Made by a program: the position numbers and the translations under genes. The notes beneath the pieces are model-generated. The model saw only the letters and a program-made list of their open reading frames with translations. It ran no database searches and was not told the DNA's origin. From assembly GCA_913777615.1 (NCBI GenBank), contig CAJYTK010000006.1, positions 176,252-240,251 of the forward strand: DNA of 64,000 bases, read 5' to 3'. The stretch's first letter is position 1. Each line of letters starts with the position of its first letter. Shown here in pieces: positions 8,033 to 16,266 of this stretch. The stretch is from an uncultured Agrobacterium sp. (GTDB taxonomy: Bacteria > Pseudomonadota > Alphaproteobacteria > Rhizobiales > Rhizobiaceae).

Positions 8033-10525
8033 TGTTGATTTGCACTGAGAGCTGACCCGGGATTGCGGGAAATTACCACTGAGATTTGCCCCATGTTTCA
8101 ATCATCCCTCGCGAGGTTCAGCGGGGGCTCTGGAGTGATCGACATGGCGTTACTGAGCGTAATACGACGCTGGCATTTTCGAGAGCACCTATCGATCCGG
8201 GAGATTTGCCGCAGGAGCGGCCTGTCCCGGAACACCGTCCGCAAATACCTGCGCCTGGACGGCGTGGAGCCGAAGTTCAAGGTCCCGGAGCGACCGAGGA
8301 AGCTTGATCCTTTCGCGGATCGGCTGTCGGCCTGGCTGAAGACGGAATCGAAGAAGGGCCGCAAGCAGAAGCGCACCCTGAAGCAACTCCATTCCGACCT
8401 GATGAGCCTCGGTTACGACGGCTCCTATTGCCGCGTTGCAGCCTTTGCCCGGGAATGGAAGTCAGACCGGCAGAGGGAATTCCAGACGACAGGGCGCGGA
8501 ACGTTCGTGCCTCTGGCCTTCGAGCCAGGCGAAGCGTTCCAGTTCGACTGGTCGGAAGACTGGGCCATTATCGGCAACGAGCGCACCAAGCTGCAGGTCG
8601 CACATACGAAGCTAAGCTATAGCCGTGCCTTCATTGTTCGGGCCTATCTCCTTCAGACGCATGAGATGCTGTTCGATGCCCACAATCATGCATTCCGCGT
8701 GTTTGGCGGCATTCCCGGCCGCGGTATCTACGACAACATGCGCACGGCGATCGACAAGGTCGGCCGTGGTAAGGAGCGCGACGTCAATGTCCGTTTCCTG
8801 GCAATGGCCAGTCACTATGTGTTCGAGCCCGAGTTCTGCAATCCCGCGTCCGGTTAGGAGAAAGGACAGGTCGAGAAGAATGTTCAGGATGCGCGTCATC
8901 GCTTCTTCCAACCTGTTCCACGGTTTCCATCATTGGATGCCCTGAACGACTGGCTGGAGCTTCGATGCAAGGAGTTCTGGTTAAAGATCCCACACGGACA
9001 GATGCGCGGCACCATTGCTGACATCTGGGCTGAGGAAGCTCTGGCGCTGATGCCTGTTACCCGCGTGTTCGACGGCTTCGTCGAGTATACAAAGCGGGTC
9101 ACGCCAACCTGCCTCGTCCATCTGGAGCGCAATCGCTACAGCGTCCCGGCATCCTTCGCCAATCGACCGGTGAGCCTGCGGGTTTACCCGGATCGTGTCG
9201 TCGTCGCAGCGGAGGGGCAGATCGTGTGCGAGCATCGCCGCGTGATCGACCGTTCTCACGATCGGCCAGGACAGACCATCTACGACTGGCGGCACTATCT
9301 GGCGGTGGTGCAGCGCAAGCCCGGTGCTCTTCGCAATGGCGCTCCATTCGTTGAGCTACCGGAGGCATTCCGGGCCTTGCAGCAATATCTCCTGAAGAAG
9401 CCGGGTGGCGACCGCGAGATGGTCGATATCCTGGCCCTTGTTCTCCAGCATGACGAACAGGCCGTGTTGTCGGCCGTGGACATGGCGCTGAAGTCCGGCG
9501 TTCCGACCAAGACGCATGTGCTGAACCTGCTGCATCGCCTCGTCGACGGCAAATCCTTCACACCGCCCACCATCGACGCGCCTCAGGCCTTGACGCTCAC
9601 CAATGAGCCCAAGGCCAATGTCGAACGTTACGATGCGCTGAGAAAGACGGAGGTTCGCCAAGCGTCATAATCCGGCAAGCGGCGCTGTCGTCATCATGCT
9701 GCGGCAACTGAAGATGCACGGCATTGCCCAGGCCGTTGGCGAACTCACCGAGCAGGGATCGCCGGCGTTCGAGGCTGCCATCCCGATCCTATCGCAGCTC
9801 CTCAAGGCCGAGACCGCGGAACGTGAAGTGCGATCGACGGCCTACCAGCTCAAGGCGGCACGCTTTCCAGCCTATCGTGATCTGAACGGCTTCGACTTCA
9901 CCAGCAGCGAGATCAACGAGGCACTGGTCCGTCAGCTTCATCGCTGCGACTTCCTCGACGACGCCAACAACATCGTCCTGGTCGGCGGTCCCGGCACGGG
10001 CAAGACGCATATTGCCACGGCCATCGGCGTCCAGGCCATCGAACATCATCACAAGCGGGTTCGGTTCTTCTCAACCGTGGAACTGGTCAACGCGCTTGAG
10101 CAGGAGAAGTCCCAAGGTCGTGCAGGCCAGATCGCCAACCGCCTGGCACACTCCGATCTCGTCATCCTCGACGAGCTGGACTACCTGCCATTCAGTGCTT
10201 CAGGCGGTGCGATGCTCTTCCATCTACTAAGCAAGCTCTACGAGCACACCAGCGTCATCATCACCACCAACCTGAGCTTCAGCGAATGGGCCAGGGTGTT
10301 TGGCGATGCCAAGATGACCACCGCGCTGCTCGACCGCCTCACACATCATTGCCACGTCCTCGAAACCGGCAACGACAGCTTCCGCTTCAAAAACAGTTCA
10401 GCCCATGAGCCCAAAACGACGAAGGAGAAACGCAGGAACTTGACCACCCCAACCACGACGGACGATACCCAAGGCGGGTCACTTCTCGGCGCAAATCCCG
10501 GGTCAGCTCTCAGTGAAAATCAACA
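8033..10525 (+). mobile_element. IS21-family insertion sequence, about 2.5 kb
   Basis: Bounded by terminal inverted repeats. The left end starts TGTTGATTTGCACTGAGAGC (8033-8064); the right end at 10494-10525 is its imperfect complement and ends CAACA. TG and CA termini, internal ACTGAGA sub-repeats and the istA-istB gene pair all fit IS21. No direct target duplication is evident: the flanks read CGACGGCC on the left and GACACCGC on the right. Either the duplication has decayed or the two flanks were brought together by recombination. istA contains a nonsense codon, so autonomous movement is unlikely. Confidence 0.88.
8144..9670 (+). pseudogene. istA: IS21 transposase IstA, interrupted by an amber codon
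   Basis: The 508-codon frame encodes a DDE transposase: an N-terminal HTH ('HFREHLSIREICRRSGLSRN'), an RNase-H-like core ('FQFDWSEDWA' first Asp, 'GIYDNMRTAIDK' second Asp) and a C-terminal domain. At 8855-8857 a TAG stands where IS21 proteins have 'NPASGWEKGQVE', so a Trp TGG has become TAG. The frame continues uninterrupted afterwards, including the catalytic Glu in 'EKGQVEKN'. The 5' piece alone lacks that Glu. The start at 8144 has GGAG upstream and gives the standard N-terminus. A downstream part could start only internally (8933). istB follows after 25 bp. Confidence 0.85.
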
Positions 10526-10541
10526 GACACCGCTTCGATAA
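9696..10541 (+). CDS. istB: IS21 helper ATPase IstB
   Basis: A 281-codon AAA+ ATPase related to DnaC, which loads onto target DNA and activates IstA. The Walker A motif is GGPGTGKTH, followed by Walker B '[12 protein letters not shown]' and sensor '[13 protein letters not shown]', and the usual '[26 protein letters not shown]' C-terminus. The last dozen or so codons read through the right inverted repeat into flanking DNA. It appears intact, unlike its istA partner. Confidence 0.9.
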   Translation: MLRQLKMHGIAQAVGELTEQGSPAFEAAIPILSQLLKAETAEREVRSTAYQLKAARFPAYRDLNGFDFTSSEINEALVRQLHRCDFLDDANNIVLVGGPGTGKTHIATAIGVQAIEHHHKRVRFFSTVELVNALEQEKSQGRAGQIANRLAHSDLVILDELDYLPFSASGGAMLFHLLSKLYEHTSVIITTNLSFSEWARVFGDAKMTTALLDRLTHHCHVLETGNDSFRFKNSSAHEPKTTKEKRRNLTTPTTTDDTQGGSLLGANPGSALSENQQTPLR

Positions 10542-10858
10542 CGATACCTGGGCCGGTTAACTCACCTTACGGGAAGATCGATTATCTGCTGGGCAAGGTT
10601 CCAGGTAGTACCGATAGTAAGGGCAAAGGCGGTTACTTTGCGGGTTATTTGGGTTTCAGTTCAGGTGATGATTTGGCAAAAGCCATGCAAAATCATCTCA
10701 AAGAAAATTTTGGCAGCGCTCTGGTAAAAAATAGTAAAATTGAAGTGACCGCCCCTATTACCGGTCCGAATGGTGTCACTGCCAATGTCAAATCTGCATG
10801 GCAAATAAGAGCTGATGGGTCTGTGAGTTTCGTGACAGCTCTACCTGGCCCACACTGA
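10526..10858 (+). pseudogene. DUF6883-like polymorphic toxin C-terminal domain, 5' end missing
   Basis: Immediately after the IS21 right end an open frame without its own N-terminus encodes 'NSPYGKIDYLLGKVPG', 'GYFAGYLGFSSGDDLAKAM', 'IEVTAPITGPNGVTANVKSAW' and 'VSFVTALPGPH'. The order 'Y-LLG ... K...F...LGF ... ITGPNG ... V-TA-PG' resembles DUF6883, found at the C-terminus of polymorphic toxins and as small stand-alone effectors. The only start codon is a TTG at 10649 that would omit the first part of the domain. A gene with a good Shine-Dalgarno sequence begins 10 bp later, as expected for its immunity protein. The codon use is more A/T-rich than in the surrounding genes. Confidence 0.55.
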
Positions 10859-10868
10859 GAGGTGAGAC

Positions 10869-11336
10869 GTGGTAGCCTTTTCCTGTGTCGCGCATAACGC
10901 GATATTTAGTTTGTTCGAAACCCGAGCGCTTACCGACTACAGAGAGTACGAGCTCCATCGAAACTCGTCCCTCGTGGGGACTTGCGAATTCCCCTCACAC
11001 CTAACTCCAAATTTTTCTGTTGGTAGCGATGGCAGCTTTGCCGTCTACGGCAGTAGCTCCGCTTTTTTTTATCAAAAGTTCCAAAATTTGAGAAGGATAG
11101 ACGAAAACCAGGAAATTGGGGCTATTTGGTTTTTAAGCGACAAGGTTATTATAAAAACTGAATCAACTATTGTTGAAAGATCGCTTGATCAGCTAGCTTG
11201 GATCAAGGAGTACAGTCACGGCGAAATAATTATTTCTGCGATGCTGAAATCAGACAATAAGTTAATATTAAAAGATCTAGATGGTTATGGTTTTGAACTT
11301 AATATACGCGACTTCTCGATTGAAAAGTTAGATTGA
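10869..11336 (+). CDS. Candidate immunity protein for the DUF6883-like toxin
   Basis: A 155-residue protein of no family I recognise, starting at GTG with GAGGTGAG 5 bp upstream. It is acidic and rich in beta-prone stretches ('NFSVGSDGSFAVYGSSSAFFYQKF', 'IWFLSDKVIIKTES', 'GEIIISAMLKSDNKLILKDLDG'), suggesting a WD/beta-propeller-like or beta-sandwich fragment. Its A/T content is clearly higher than the surrounding DNA, as is common for horizontally moved immunity genes. The position 10 bp after a toxin C-terminus is the main argument for the call. Confidence 0.5.
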   Translation: MVAFSCVAHNAIFSLFETRALTDYREYELHRNSSLVGTCEFPSHLTPNFSVGSDGSFAVYGSSSAFFYQKFQNLRRIDENQEIGAIWFLSDKVIIKTESTIVERSLDQLAWIKEYSHGEIIISAMLKSDNKLILKDLDGYGFELNIRDFSIEKLD

Positions 11337-11651
11337 GTAACAGGCTGCGTCCCTGTGAGCTTGTCCCATCTGCGCTTCCTGGTGCACCGTCTGATCGGCA
11401 AGAACGGCGATTTCATGCTGCTGCTTTTTCGCCTCGCCGTCGATCTCAAACAACTTCGCTCTCAACCCAGTCTCGAATTGAACATACGCAGCACCTCTAA
11501 GGTTCCCCCAAGCAATAGCGTGAGCCATCAACGCGGCAACGTCGTCGTTCACTGCATGCAGGGTCGCGGCTTCAGCTTTTCTGAGCTTGTTGTAACGATG
11601 CCTTCGACCATTAAATTTAGGGTCAGGAGGATTCGAGAATGTGGAAGTCAC
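11328..11651 (-). CDS. Hypothetical protein, uncertain
   Basis: A 107-codon leftward frame with protein-like composition: a basic N-terminus ('FNGRRHRYNKLRKAEAATL') and a long Ala/Glu-rich helical section ('EIDGEAKKQQHEIAVLADQ'). I recognise no family. It overlaps the start of the small exported protein gene and the end of the candidate immunity gene, so it may be an unrelated open frame. It is kept because it covers an otherwise empty 300-bp stretch. Confidence 0.3.
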   Translation of the reverse strand: MTSTFSNPPDPKFNGRRHRYNKLRKAEAATLHAVNDDVAALMAHAIAWGNLRGAAYVQFETGLRAKLFEIDGEAKKQQHEIAVLADQTVHQEAQMGQAHRDAACYSI

Positions 11652-11827
11652 TTTTGATTGTCGCTGCCCTCGCGACTTTTGCCGCTGCGCCGGCGAGCGC
11701 AGAGCAGTGCCGAGACGCCAAAGGCAAATTCGTCAAGTGCGAGACGACGAAGAAGAAGGTTCAGTGCAAGGATGCCAAAGGTAGGTTCGCCAAGTGCGGC
11801 ACCGCCGGCGCCACACCTGTGAACTGA
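11639..11827 (+). CDS. Small exported protein with two C-x-DAKG-x-F-x-K-C repeats
   Basis: A 62-residue precursor. Residues 1-21 form a clear Sec signal peptide ending 'APASAEQ', giving a mature peptide of about 40 residues. That peptide contains two copies of a ten-residue unit, 'CRDAKGKFVKC' and 'CKDAKGRFAKC', each bracketed by cysteines that could form disulfides in the periplasm. AGGAGG lies at 11627-11632, ideal for the ATG. Similar tiny Cys-repeat exported proteins occur in alphaproteobacteria; the function is unknown. Confidence 0.75.
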   Translation: MWKSLLIVAALATFAAAPASAEQCRDAKGKFVKCETTKKKVQCKDAKGRFAKCGTAGATPVN

Positions 11828-11942
11828 GCCGAAACGGGGGATGGCGGCCTTCATCCGGGCTGCCATCAGCCGCTAGGGATTGCAGTCAGCCTCTCCTTCG
11901 TCGTTTAGATCCAAGGACCGGTAGGTAGGCGTTTTGCTCCAA

Positions 11943-12068
11943 TCATTCTCTGACGATAACCCGCAGCATCTCTTCGCGGCTGCATCCGAGTTCTTGGGCG
12001 ACGCTGCGTACAGCTTCTTCGATGTCGTTGCTCAACGTTGGGGCGGGAGAGGGGAAAGAAATCCTCAT
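11943..12068 (-). pseudogene. Small decayed gene (short DNA-binding-like protein)
   Basis: The leftward frame from ATG 12068 reads 'MRISFPSPAPTLSNDIEEAV' and continues to '...LGCSREEMLRVIVRE', then TGA. Reading through the TGA gives 'LEQNAYLPV'. A further frame change then gives 'LDLNDEGEAD' (to about 11900), so the original probably had Trp at the TGA and about 65 residues. Small proteins of this pattern look like helix-rich DNA- or protein-binding modules. The evidence for decay is the combination of a nonsense codon and a frameshift in an otherwise coherent sequence. Confidence 0.4.
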
Positions 12069-12144
12069 CCTAGTAGCCGCCTGGACGCAGCGACGCCGCA
12101 CGACGGCCGCAAGGACTCCCATCGGCGGCTAGAGCGTTTCCACT

Positions 12145-12747
12145 TTACTCGGGATCATACCCGCAGGATATGAAGTGATTAGCGCACTCTTGCGGTTCGA
12201 ACATTGTGACGACTTGGCTGACCGCATCCCAAAGTGCATCGACGGTCCGCTCGGCTTTTGCGCGCAAGAGCGCCTTCAGTTTAGCGAACGCCTTTTCGAT
12301 CGGATTAAAGTCTGGGCTGTACGGCGGGAGGTAAAGCAGTCGGCATCCCGCCGCTTTAATTGCCCGGTGTACGCCTTCGGCTTTATGCGCAGGCAGGTTG
12401 TCCATGATGACGATGTCGCCCGGTGCCGAGGTTCGAACGAGAACCTGCTCAACATAGGCCAGAAACGCGATCCCGTTCATCGCGCCGTCGATGACCATGG
12501 GTGCAGTCATGCCCGAAAGCCTGAGTGCTCCGGTGAATGTCGTCGTTTTCCAGTGTCCGTGCGGGATCGGGGAACGGCACCGCTCTCCGCAAATAGCCCG
12601 CCCGCGAAGCCGGGACATTTTTGTACTCAGGCCTGTTTCATCGATAAAGACGAGACGTGCCGGATCGAGATCAAGTTGTCCCTCGAACCAGTCCCGACGA
12701 CGCTTCACAAGGTCGGGGCGCTCCTGCTCCAATGCATGTGCGGTCTT
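12145..12747 (-). CDS. IS630 transposase, catalytic frame (copy 1)
   Basis: The second frame, entered by -1 slippage at the A7 run, carries the DDE triad: '[14 protein letters not shown]' (Asp), '[13 protein letters not shown]' (Asp) and '[16 protein letters not shown]' (Glu). It ends '[12 protein letters not shown]' close to the left terminal repeat. The internal ATG at 12732 is unlikely to be used alone because it would lack the DNA-binding region. Together the two frames code for a transposase of about 340 residues, the usual IS630 size. Confidence 0.87.
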   Translation of the reverse strand, partial: KTAHALEQERPDLVKRRRDWFEGQLDLDPARLVFIDETGLSTKMSRLRGRAICGERCRSPIPHGHWKTTTFTGALRLSGMTAPMVIDGAMNGIAFLAYVEQVLVRTSAPGDIVIMDNLPAHKAEGVHRAIKAAGCRLLYLPPYSPDFNPIEKAFAKLKALLRAKAERTVDALWDAVSQVVTMFEPQECANHFISCGYDPE

Positions 12748-13088
12748 TTTTTGAATGTCCAGCCACGCTTTCGCAGCCAGACATCAAGCCCGCTGCGGCC
12801 AATGGAGACCGCCCGCTCTTCGGCCAGCCGCAGGACCATCTCATTGAGCGTGACGTCCTTTGCCTCCTCTATCATACCCACGATGTAATCCTCGTGGGCA
12901 TCAAGCCGCGAGCCGCCGCGTCGTCCCTGTTTCGCTGGCGTCAACTGCCCCTGCCGTGCACTGGCAATCCAGGCGATGGCTGTCGAAATTCCGATCCCAA
13001 ATCGAGCCGCCGCAGAGCGCGCCCACATACCATCACGCGAAGCAGCCAAGACGCGGCTACGAAGATCGTCGCTAAAAGCTCGAGTCAT
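12705..13088 (-). CDS. IS630 transposase, first frame (copy 1)
   Basis: 128 codons. This frame gives the N-terminal paired helix-turn-helix region that binds the element's ends: '[20 protein letters not shown]' followed by '[20 protein letters not shown]' and '[19 protein letters not shown]'. It ends shortly after a run of seven A residues (12752-12746), where a -1 shift joins it to the catalytic frame. The ATG at 13088 is preferred over one five codons upstream because it gives the standard 'MTRAFS' start. Confidence 0.85.
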   Translation of the reverse strand: MTRAFSDDLRSRVLAASRDGMWARSAAARFGIGISTAIAWIASARQGQLTPAKQGRRGGSRLDAHEDYIVGMIEEAKDVTLNEMVLRLAEERAVSIGRSGLDVWLRKRGWTFKKRPHMHWSRSAPTL

Positions 13089-13184
13089 GTTCCCTCCGAC
13101 CAAATCACCACTCGGAGCAAGGAATCAGAATTTCGTCACCAAAGGAATCCTCAAAACGATTCCGCGTTCAATGGACGTGCCCTA

Positions 13185-13578
13185 GCTTGGCCGCGCATGC
13201 GTATGCTGTTCTCAGTTCGGTCGTGAACAGCGCAAGCAATGAAGTGACAGCGACAAACAGTTTGCTGCCTGTCCATTGCGCACCGGTCAACCAAAAAGGG
13301 TTCGTTAGGCTCCCGATCGAAAACGCGGCTGCTAACGAAGAGGCGACGCTGGCGAAAAAGCCCTCATTCCGACCGAACAGCAGCCCCCAGAACAAAATCA
13401 AGGGTAAGAAAAGAAGCCATGGCAAAAGGTCAGTAATAAAAACATTGCGAATGACAGCAACGACCGCAATGACGAAAGCAACGATCAGATATCGATAAAA
13501 TGGTCGCAGAGAGTGTTCAAAGGACCACCGCAGCAAAGCGTCGATTGATATATTCTTAATACGATCGTTTATGCGCAT
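13185..13578 (-). pseudogene. DUF4118-type sensor protein fragment, cut by IS630 copy 1
   Basis: About 131 codons from ATG 13578 encode four closely spaced membrane segments ('YLIVAFVIAVVAVIRNVFI', 'LPWLLFLPLILFWGLLFG', 'FFASVASSLAAAFSIG', 'LFVAVTSLLALFTTELRTAY'). This is the DUF4118 sensor module that precedes HWE/HisKA kinases in Rhizobiales. The frame runs into the IS630 end at 13184. Joining across the IS restores 'AAKLAADGS' but then stops within about 12 codons, and no kinase domain is present. The gene had therefore lost its catalytic part independently of the insertion. Confidence 0.65.
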
Positions 13579-13999
13579 GCCCTAAAGAAAAATTCACAAC
13601 GACCTCTTCGGCTTGATATCAGCCCGTCTTGATTGCGTCTACGGCTAGGTTCTTTAGCGATTCCGGCAATATGGTAATCAAATCCCGTGGAGCGCTGGCT
13701 TGAGCAGACACCCTTACACTCACCCTATTTCCGGTGGCAGGAGGTCCAGCCATTCCCCAACAGCGGGACCCTCAAGTTGCATCAGCCAATACAGTGCTGT
13801 CAGGCACAAGTTCACAAGGGGTCGGTACTCAACGAGCCTTTAGAGAAACAGTGATGCGAATGATCATTGATGTGAAAGGAGTAGGCTTCCCGGTTTGTGA
13901 AGGCAAGCAAGCACCGCGGCGAGAAATGTCCAACAAAGGCAGCATTCGACGCAAGCTAACATCGCTGCCAGAATAACATTTTAGCCGTTCGTTGACTCG
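13579..13999. other. Intergenic stretch, no gene recognised
   Basis: About 420 bases between the DUF4118 fragment and the diguanylate cyclase. An 80-codon open frame at 13734-13976 has no ribosome binding site or recognisable product. The stretch presumably contains the promoter of the cyclase gene. Confidence 0.5.
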
Positions 14000-16060
14000 A
14001 TGGTGTTACCAAAGACGAATTTGAGGCTCTGCTCGAGGCGAGGAATGTCGATACTAAATACTATGGGCGTGCGTTCGCGCATGGCGGCGTTGATCACTGC
14101 GACCATTACGCCATTTCTGGCGCTGATCGCTGCGGGCATTATTTTCTCCTACAGCGAGGCGGATAAAGCCACCCGGCGCAACGTGGCACTCGATGCAGAA
14201 CTCGGCGCTGCAAAATTCTCTCGAGTTTTCCGGGATGCCAAGGTCGTCCTAGGCACCCTTAGAGGCATGCCGCTCCTGCAGGCAAGCGACCGCCTCCGCT
14301 GCGACAGTTTCATCCAGAAGGTTTTAGCTGGCCAGCCAATGTTCATAACCATGGGCGTGCTAGACGCGACGGGTAAGATTGTTTGCCACAACAAAGCGGG
14401 GACGGAAGGTCAGTTTGGCGATATGGACCTCGCGTTGCGCATTGCACAGGCCGGTCCTGACGAGCTACTTGTCGGGCGTTTTATGATAGGACCGATCAGT
14501 AAGAAGCCGACAGTTGCGGTCGCGATGCGTCTCCCTGCGACGTCGAGCGGCGAACAGCTTTCTATATTCGGTGCACTCAATCTCGACGCGTTCTACAACA
14601 TCGCTCAAGCTATCGCAGGAGAAACGAACCACACTGTAGCTCTAATCGAGCCTTCCAATCAGCGGGTCCTCGTCCGCTGGCCAGCAATCGTTCCGTTTGG
14701 AACCGAATTTTCCAACCACCCACTTATTAAGGCCATCGCGGATCAGCCTAGAGGCGGCACCACGTTCTCAGTAGGCTTTGACAATGTTCATCGCTTCTTT
14801 GGCTTTGCGCCGGTTGCTGACGCGACAGGAAGCTCACTGACAGTCTCCTTGGGCCAGCCTGAGGCCGATGCATTCGCGGCGGTTCAGGGAAGAGCAAGTT
14901 GGTCAATTATCCTCGCTGTCGTTGCGCTCATCACCGCGATTTTACTGTCTGCATTTATTGCCTATTACACACAACTTAGACCACTTATGAGGCTGGTTCA
15001 AAAATCTGAGCGCCTTGGTGAGGGTGAGTTTTCTAGCCGAGTGGTAATGGAGGACTGGCAGGCGCAAGAGTTTCGCAGTCTTGCGACAAGCTTGAATGAA
15101 ACGGCAGCAAAGCTGCGAGCGGCCCAAGACGTCGAGCGCCGCTTTCGACTCGTTGCTGAAAACACCGCCGATATGATCACAGCAGTTGATCTTGCTGGCC
15201 GCCGCACCTTCGTATCCGGCGCGTCCCGTGACGTTTTAGGCTATGAGCCGAATGAATTGATCGGCGGTGCCCCCTTAGACCTGGTCTTTGAGGAAGATCG
15301 CGAGCGTGTGCGAGAGCTGTTCCGACGGACGCGTGACAACGCCAGCGGTGGCTCGGAGCAGTACCGTGTCATCCGAAAAGATGGAAAGCTTCTGTGGGTT
15401 GAGGTAAGCGGGCGAAGGATGTTTGACGAAAGTGGCTTGGTCTTCACAATGCGCAATATCTCCAAGAGAAAGGCGATTGAAGCTGAGCTGGAAACTGTCA
15501 ATCAACAACTCTCCAGATTGGCGATAACTGACGAGCTGACCGGCATTAACAATCGTCGCGAGCTCAACCGCCTTATTGAATTTGAGGCGACGCGGAGCGC
15601 GAGAGAGGGCACACCACTTTCAGTCATTCTCATCGACGTCGATCATTTTAAGGCGTTTAACGACGTGTATGGCCACGTGGAAGGCGATCGTTGCCTGAAG
15701 GAGATTGCCTCTGCAATTTCCGGCGCTATTCGCCGACCAGCCGATAGCTGCGCCCGGTATGGAGGCGAGGAATTCTGCGTGCTCCTGCCGAACACCGACG
15801 CCTCCGGTGCTCTACACTGTGCGGAGGTCATCAGGGCAGCTGTGTCATCATTGAACATAACCCACACCGGACATGAGCAAGGGCACATCACGATCAGCCT
15901 CGGTGTCACCACTGCTCTAGGCGAAGCTGGACAGGAGGCACTGTTTCAATCTGCCGATCAGGCATTGTACATAGCAAAAGCCACTGGTCGCGATCGGGTT
16001 TCTGCGACGGTCATGAGCATGATGGCCGAGACGATCAAAATGGAACTGACATCGGCTTAG
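14000..16060 (+). CDS. Membrane diguanylate cyclase with periplasmic sensor, HAMP, PAS and GGDEF
   Basis: A 686-residue enzyme making cyclic di-GMP. The domains in order are: a membrane segment near 29-50, a periplasmic Cache-like sensor of about 240 residues, a second membrane segment near 298-322 and a HAMP linker. A PAS domain follows ('AENTADMITAVDLAGRRTFVSGASRDVLGYEPNELIG', with a PAC tail), then GGDEF. The active-site motif is GGEEF at 588-592. An RPAD sequence five residues before it matches the RxxD inhibitory site, so product feedback is expected. 'DELTGINNRREL' and 'DVDHFKAFNDVYGH' complete the substrate site. An alternative start is 14045. It is monocistronic; the signal it senses is unknown. 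Confidence 0.92.
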   Translation: MVLPKTNLRLCSRRGMSILNTMGVRSRMAALITATITPFLALIAAGIIFSYSEADKATRRNVALDAELGAAKFSRVFRDAKVVLGTLRGMPLLQASDRLRCDSFIQKVLAGQPMFITMGVLDATGKIVCHNKAGTEGQFGDMDLALRIAQAGPDELLVGRFMIGPISKKPTVAVAMRLPATSSGEQLSIFGALNLDAFYNIAQAIAGETNHTVALIEPSNQRVLVRWPAIVPFGTEFSNHPLIKAIADQPRGGTTFSVGFDNVHRFFGFAPVADATGSSLTVSLGQPEADAFAAVQGRASWSIILAVVALITAILLSAFIAYYTQLRPLMRLVQKSERLGEGEFSSRVVMEDWQAQEFRSLATSLNETAAKLRAAQDVERRFRLVAENTADMITAVDLAGRRTFVSGASRDVLGYEPNELIGGAPLDLVFEEDRERVRELFRRTRDNASGGSEQYRVIRKDGKLLWVEVSGRRMFDESGLVFTMRNISKRKAIEAELETVNQQLSRLAITDELTGINNRRELNRLIEFEATRSAREGTPLSVILIDVDHFKAFNDVYGHVEGDRCLKEIASAISGAIRRPADSCARYGGEEFCVLLPNTDASGALHCAEVIRAAVSSLNITHTGHEQGHITISLGVTTALGEAGQEALFQSADQALYIAKATGRDRVSATVMSMMAETIKMELTSA

Positions 16061-16225
16061 CCTGACCACGGCTCTTCAGATGAAACATTTAGAAAGCCAA
16101 GTCAATTGCTGCAGCTACGACCAGCTTGGCCGGGCCGACCGCATCTATATATTTCATTCAACTGGAGTGAAGCGAGTGTCGTAGACGTGGTGAAGAGGAG
16201 CCCTTCGGGTCGGATCAGAGTTTTG

Positions 16226-16250
16226 TGGTTCGATTCCTTTCAAGAGCTTC
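16226..16250 (+). repeat. Dispersed T-arm-like intergenic motif, copy C
   Basis: GTGGTTCGATTCCTTTCAAG followed by AGC, between the diguanylate cyclase and the GlxA-type regulator. It is preceded about 20 bases earlier by a short CCC-TTC-GGG hairpin. Confidence 0.5.
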
Positions 16251-16266
16251 ACCTCCGCAGCTATTC

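Larger units (their letters stand above)
12132..13182 (-). mobile_element. IS630-family element, copy 1
   Basis: About 1.05 kb, bounded by TA at 12130-12131 and 13183-13184, the duplicated TA target typical of IS630/Tc1-mariner. The imperfect terminal repeats begin GAGCG...TCCA.TT (left) and GGGCACGTCCATTGAACGCG (right, read inward). It holds two overlapping transposase frames on the minus strand. A second copy of closely related sequence lies at 59521-60572. This copy interrupts the DUF4118 gene at 13185. Confidence 0.9.

Noticed and set aside
12175-12888. A 237-codon rightward open frame
   Set aside because: Antisense to the IS630 transposase, whose DDE motifs are clear on the other strand.
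13734-13976. 80-codon open frame
   Set aside because: No ribosome binding site; starts in low-complexity sequence; no recognisable product.
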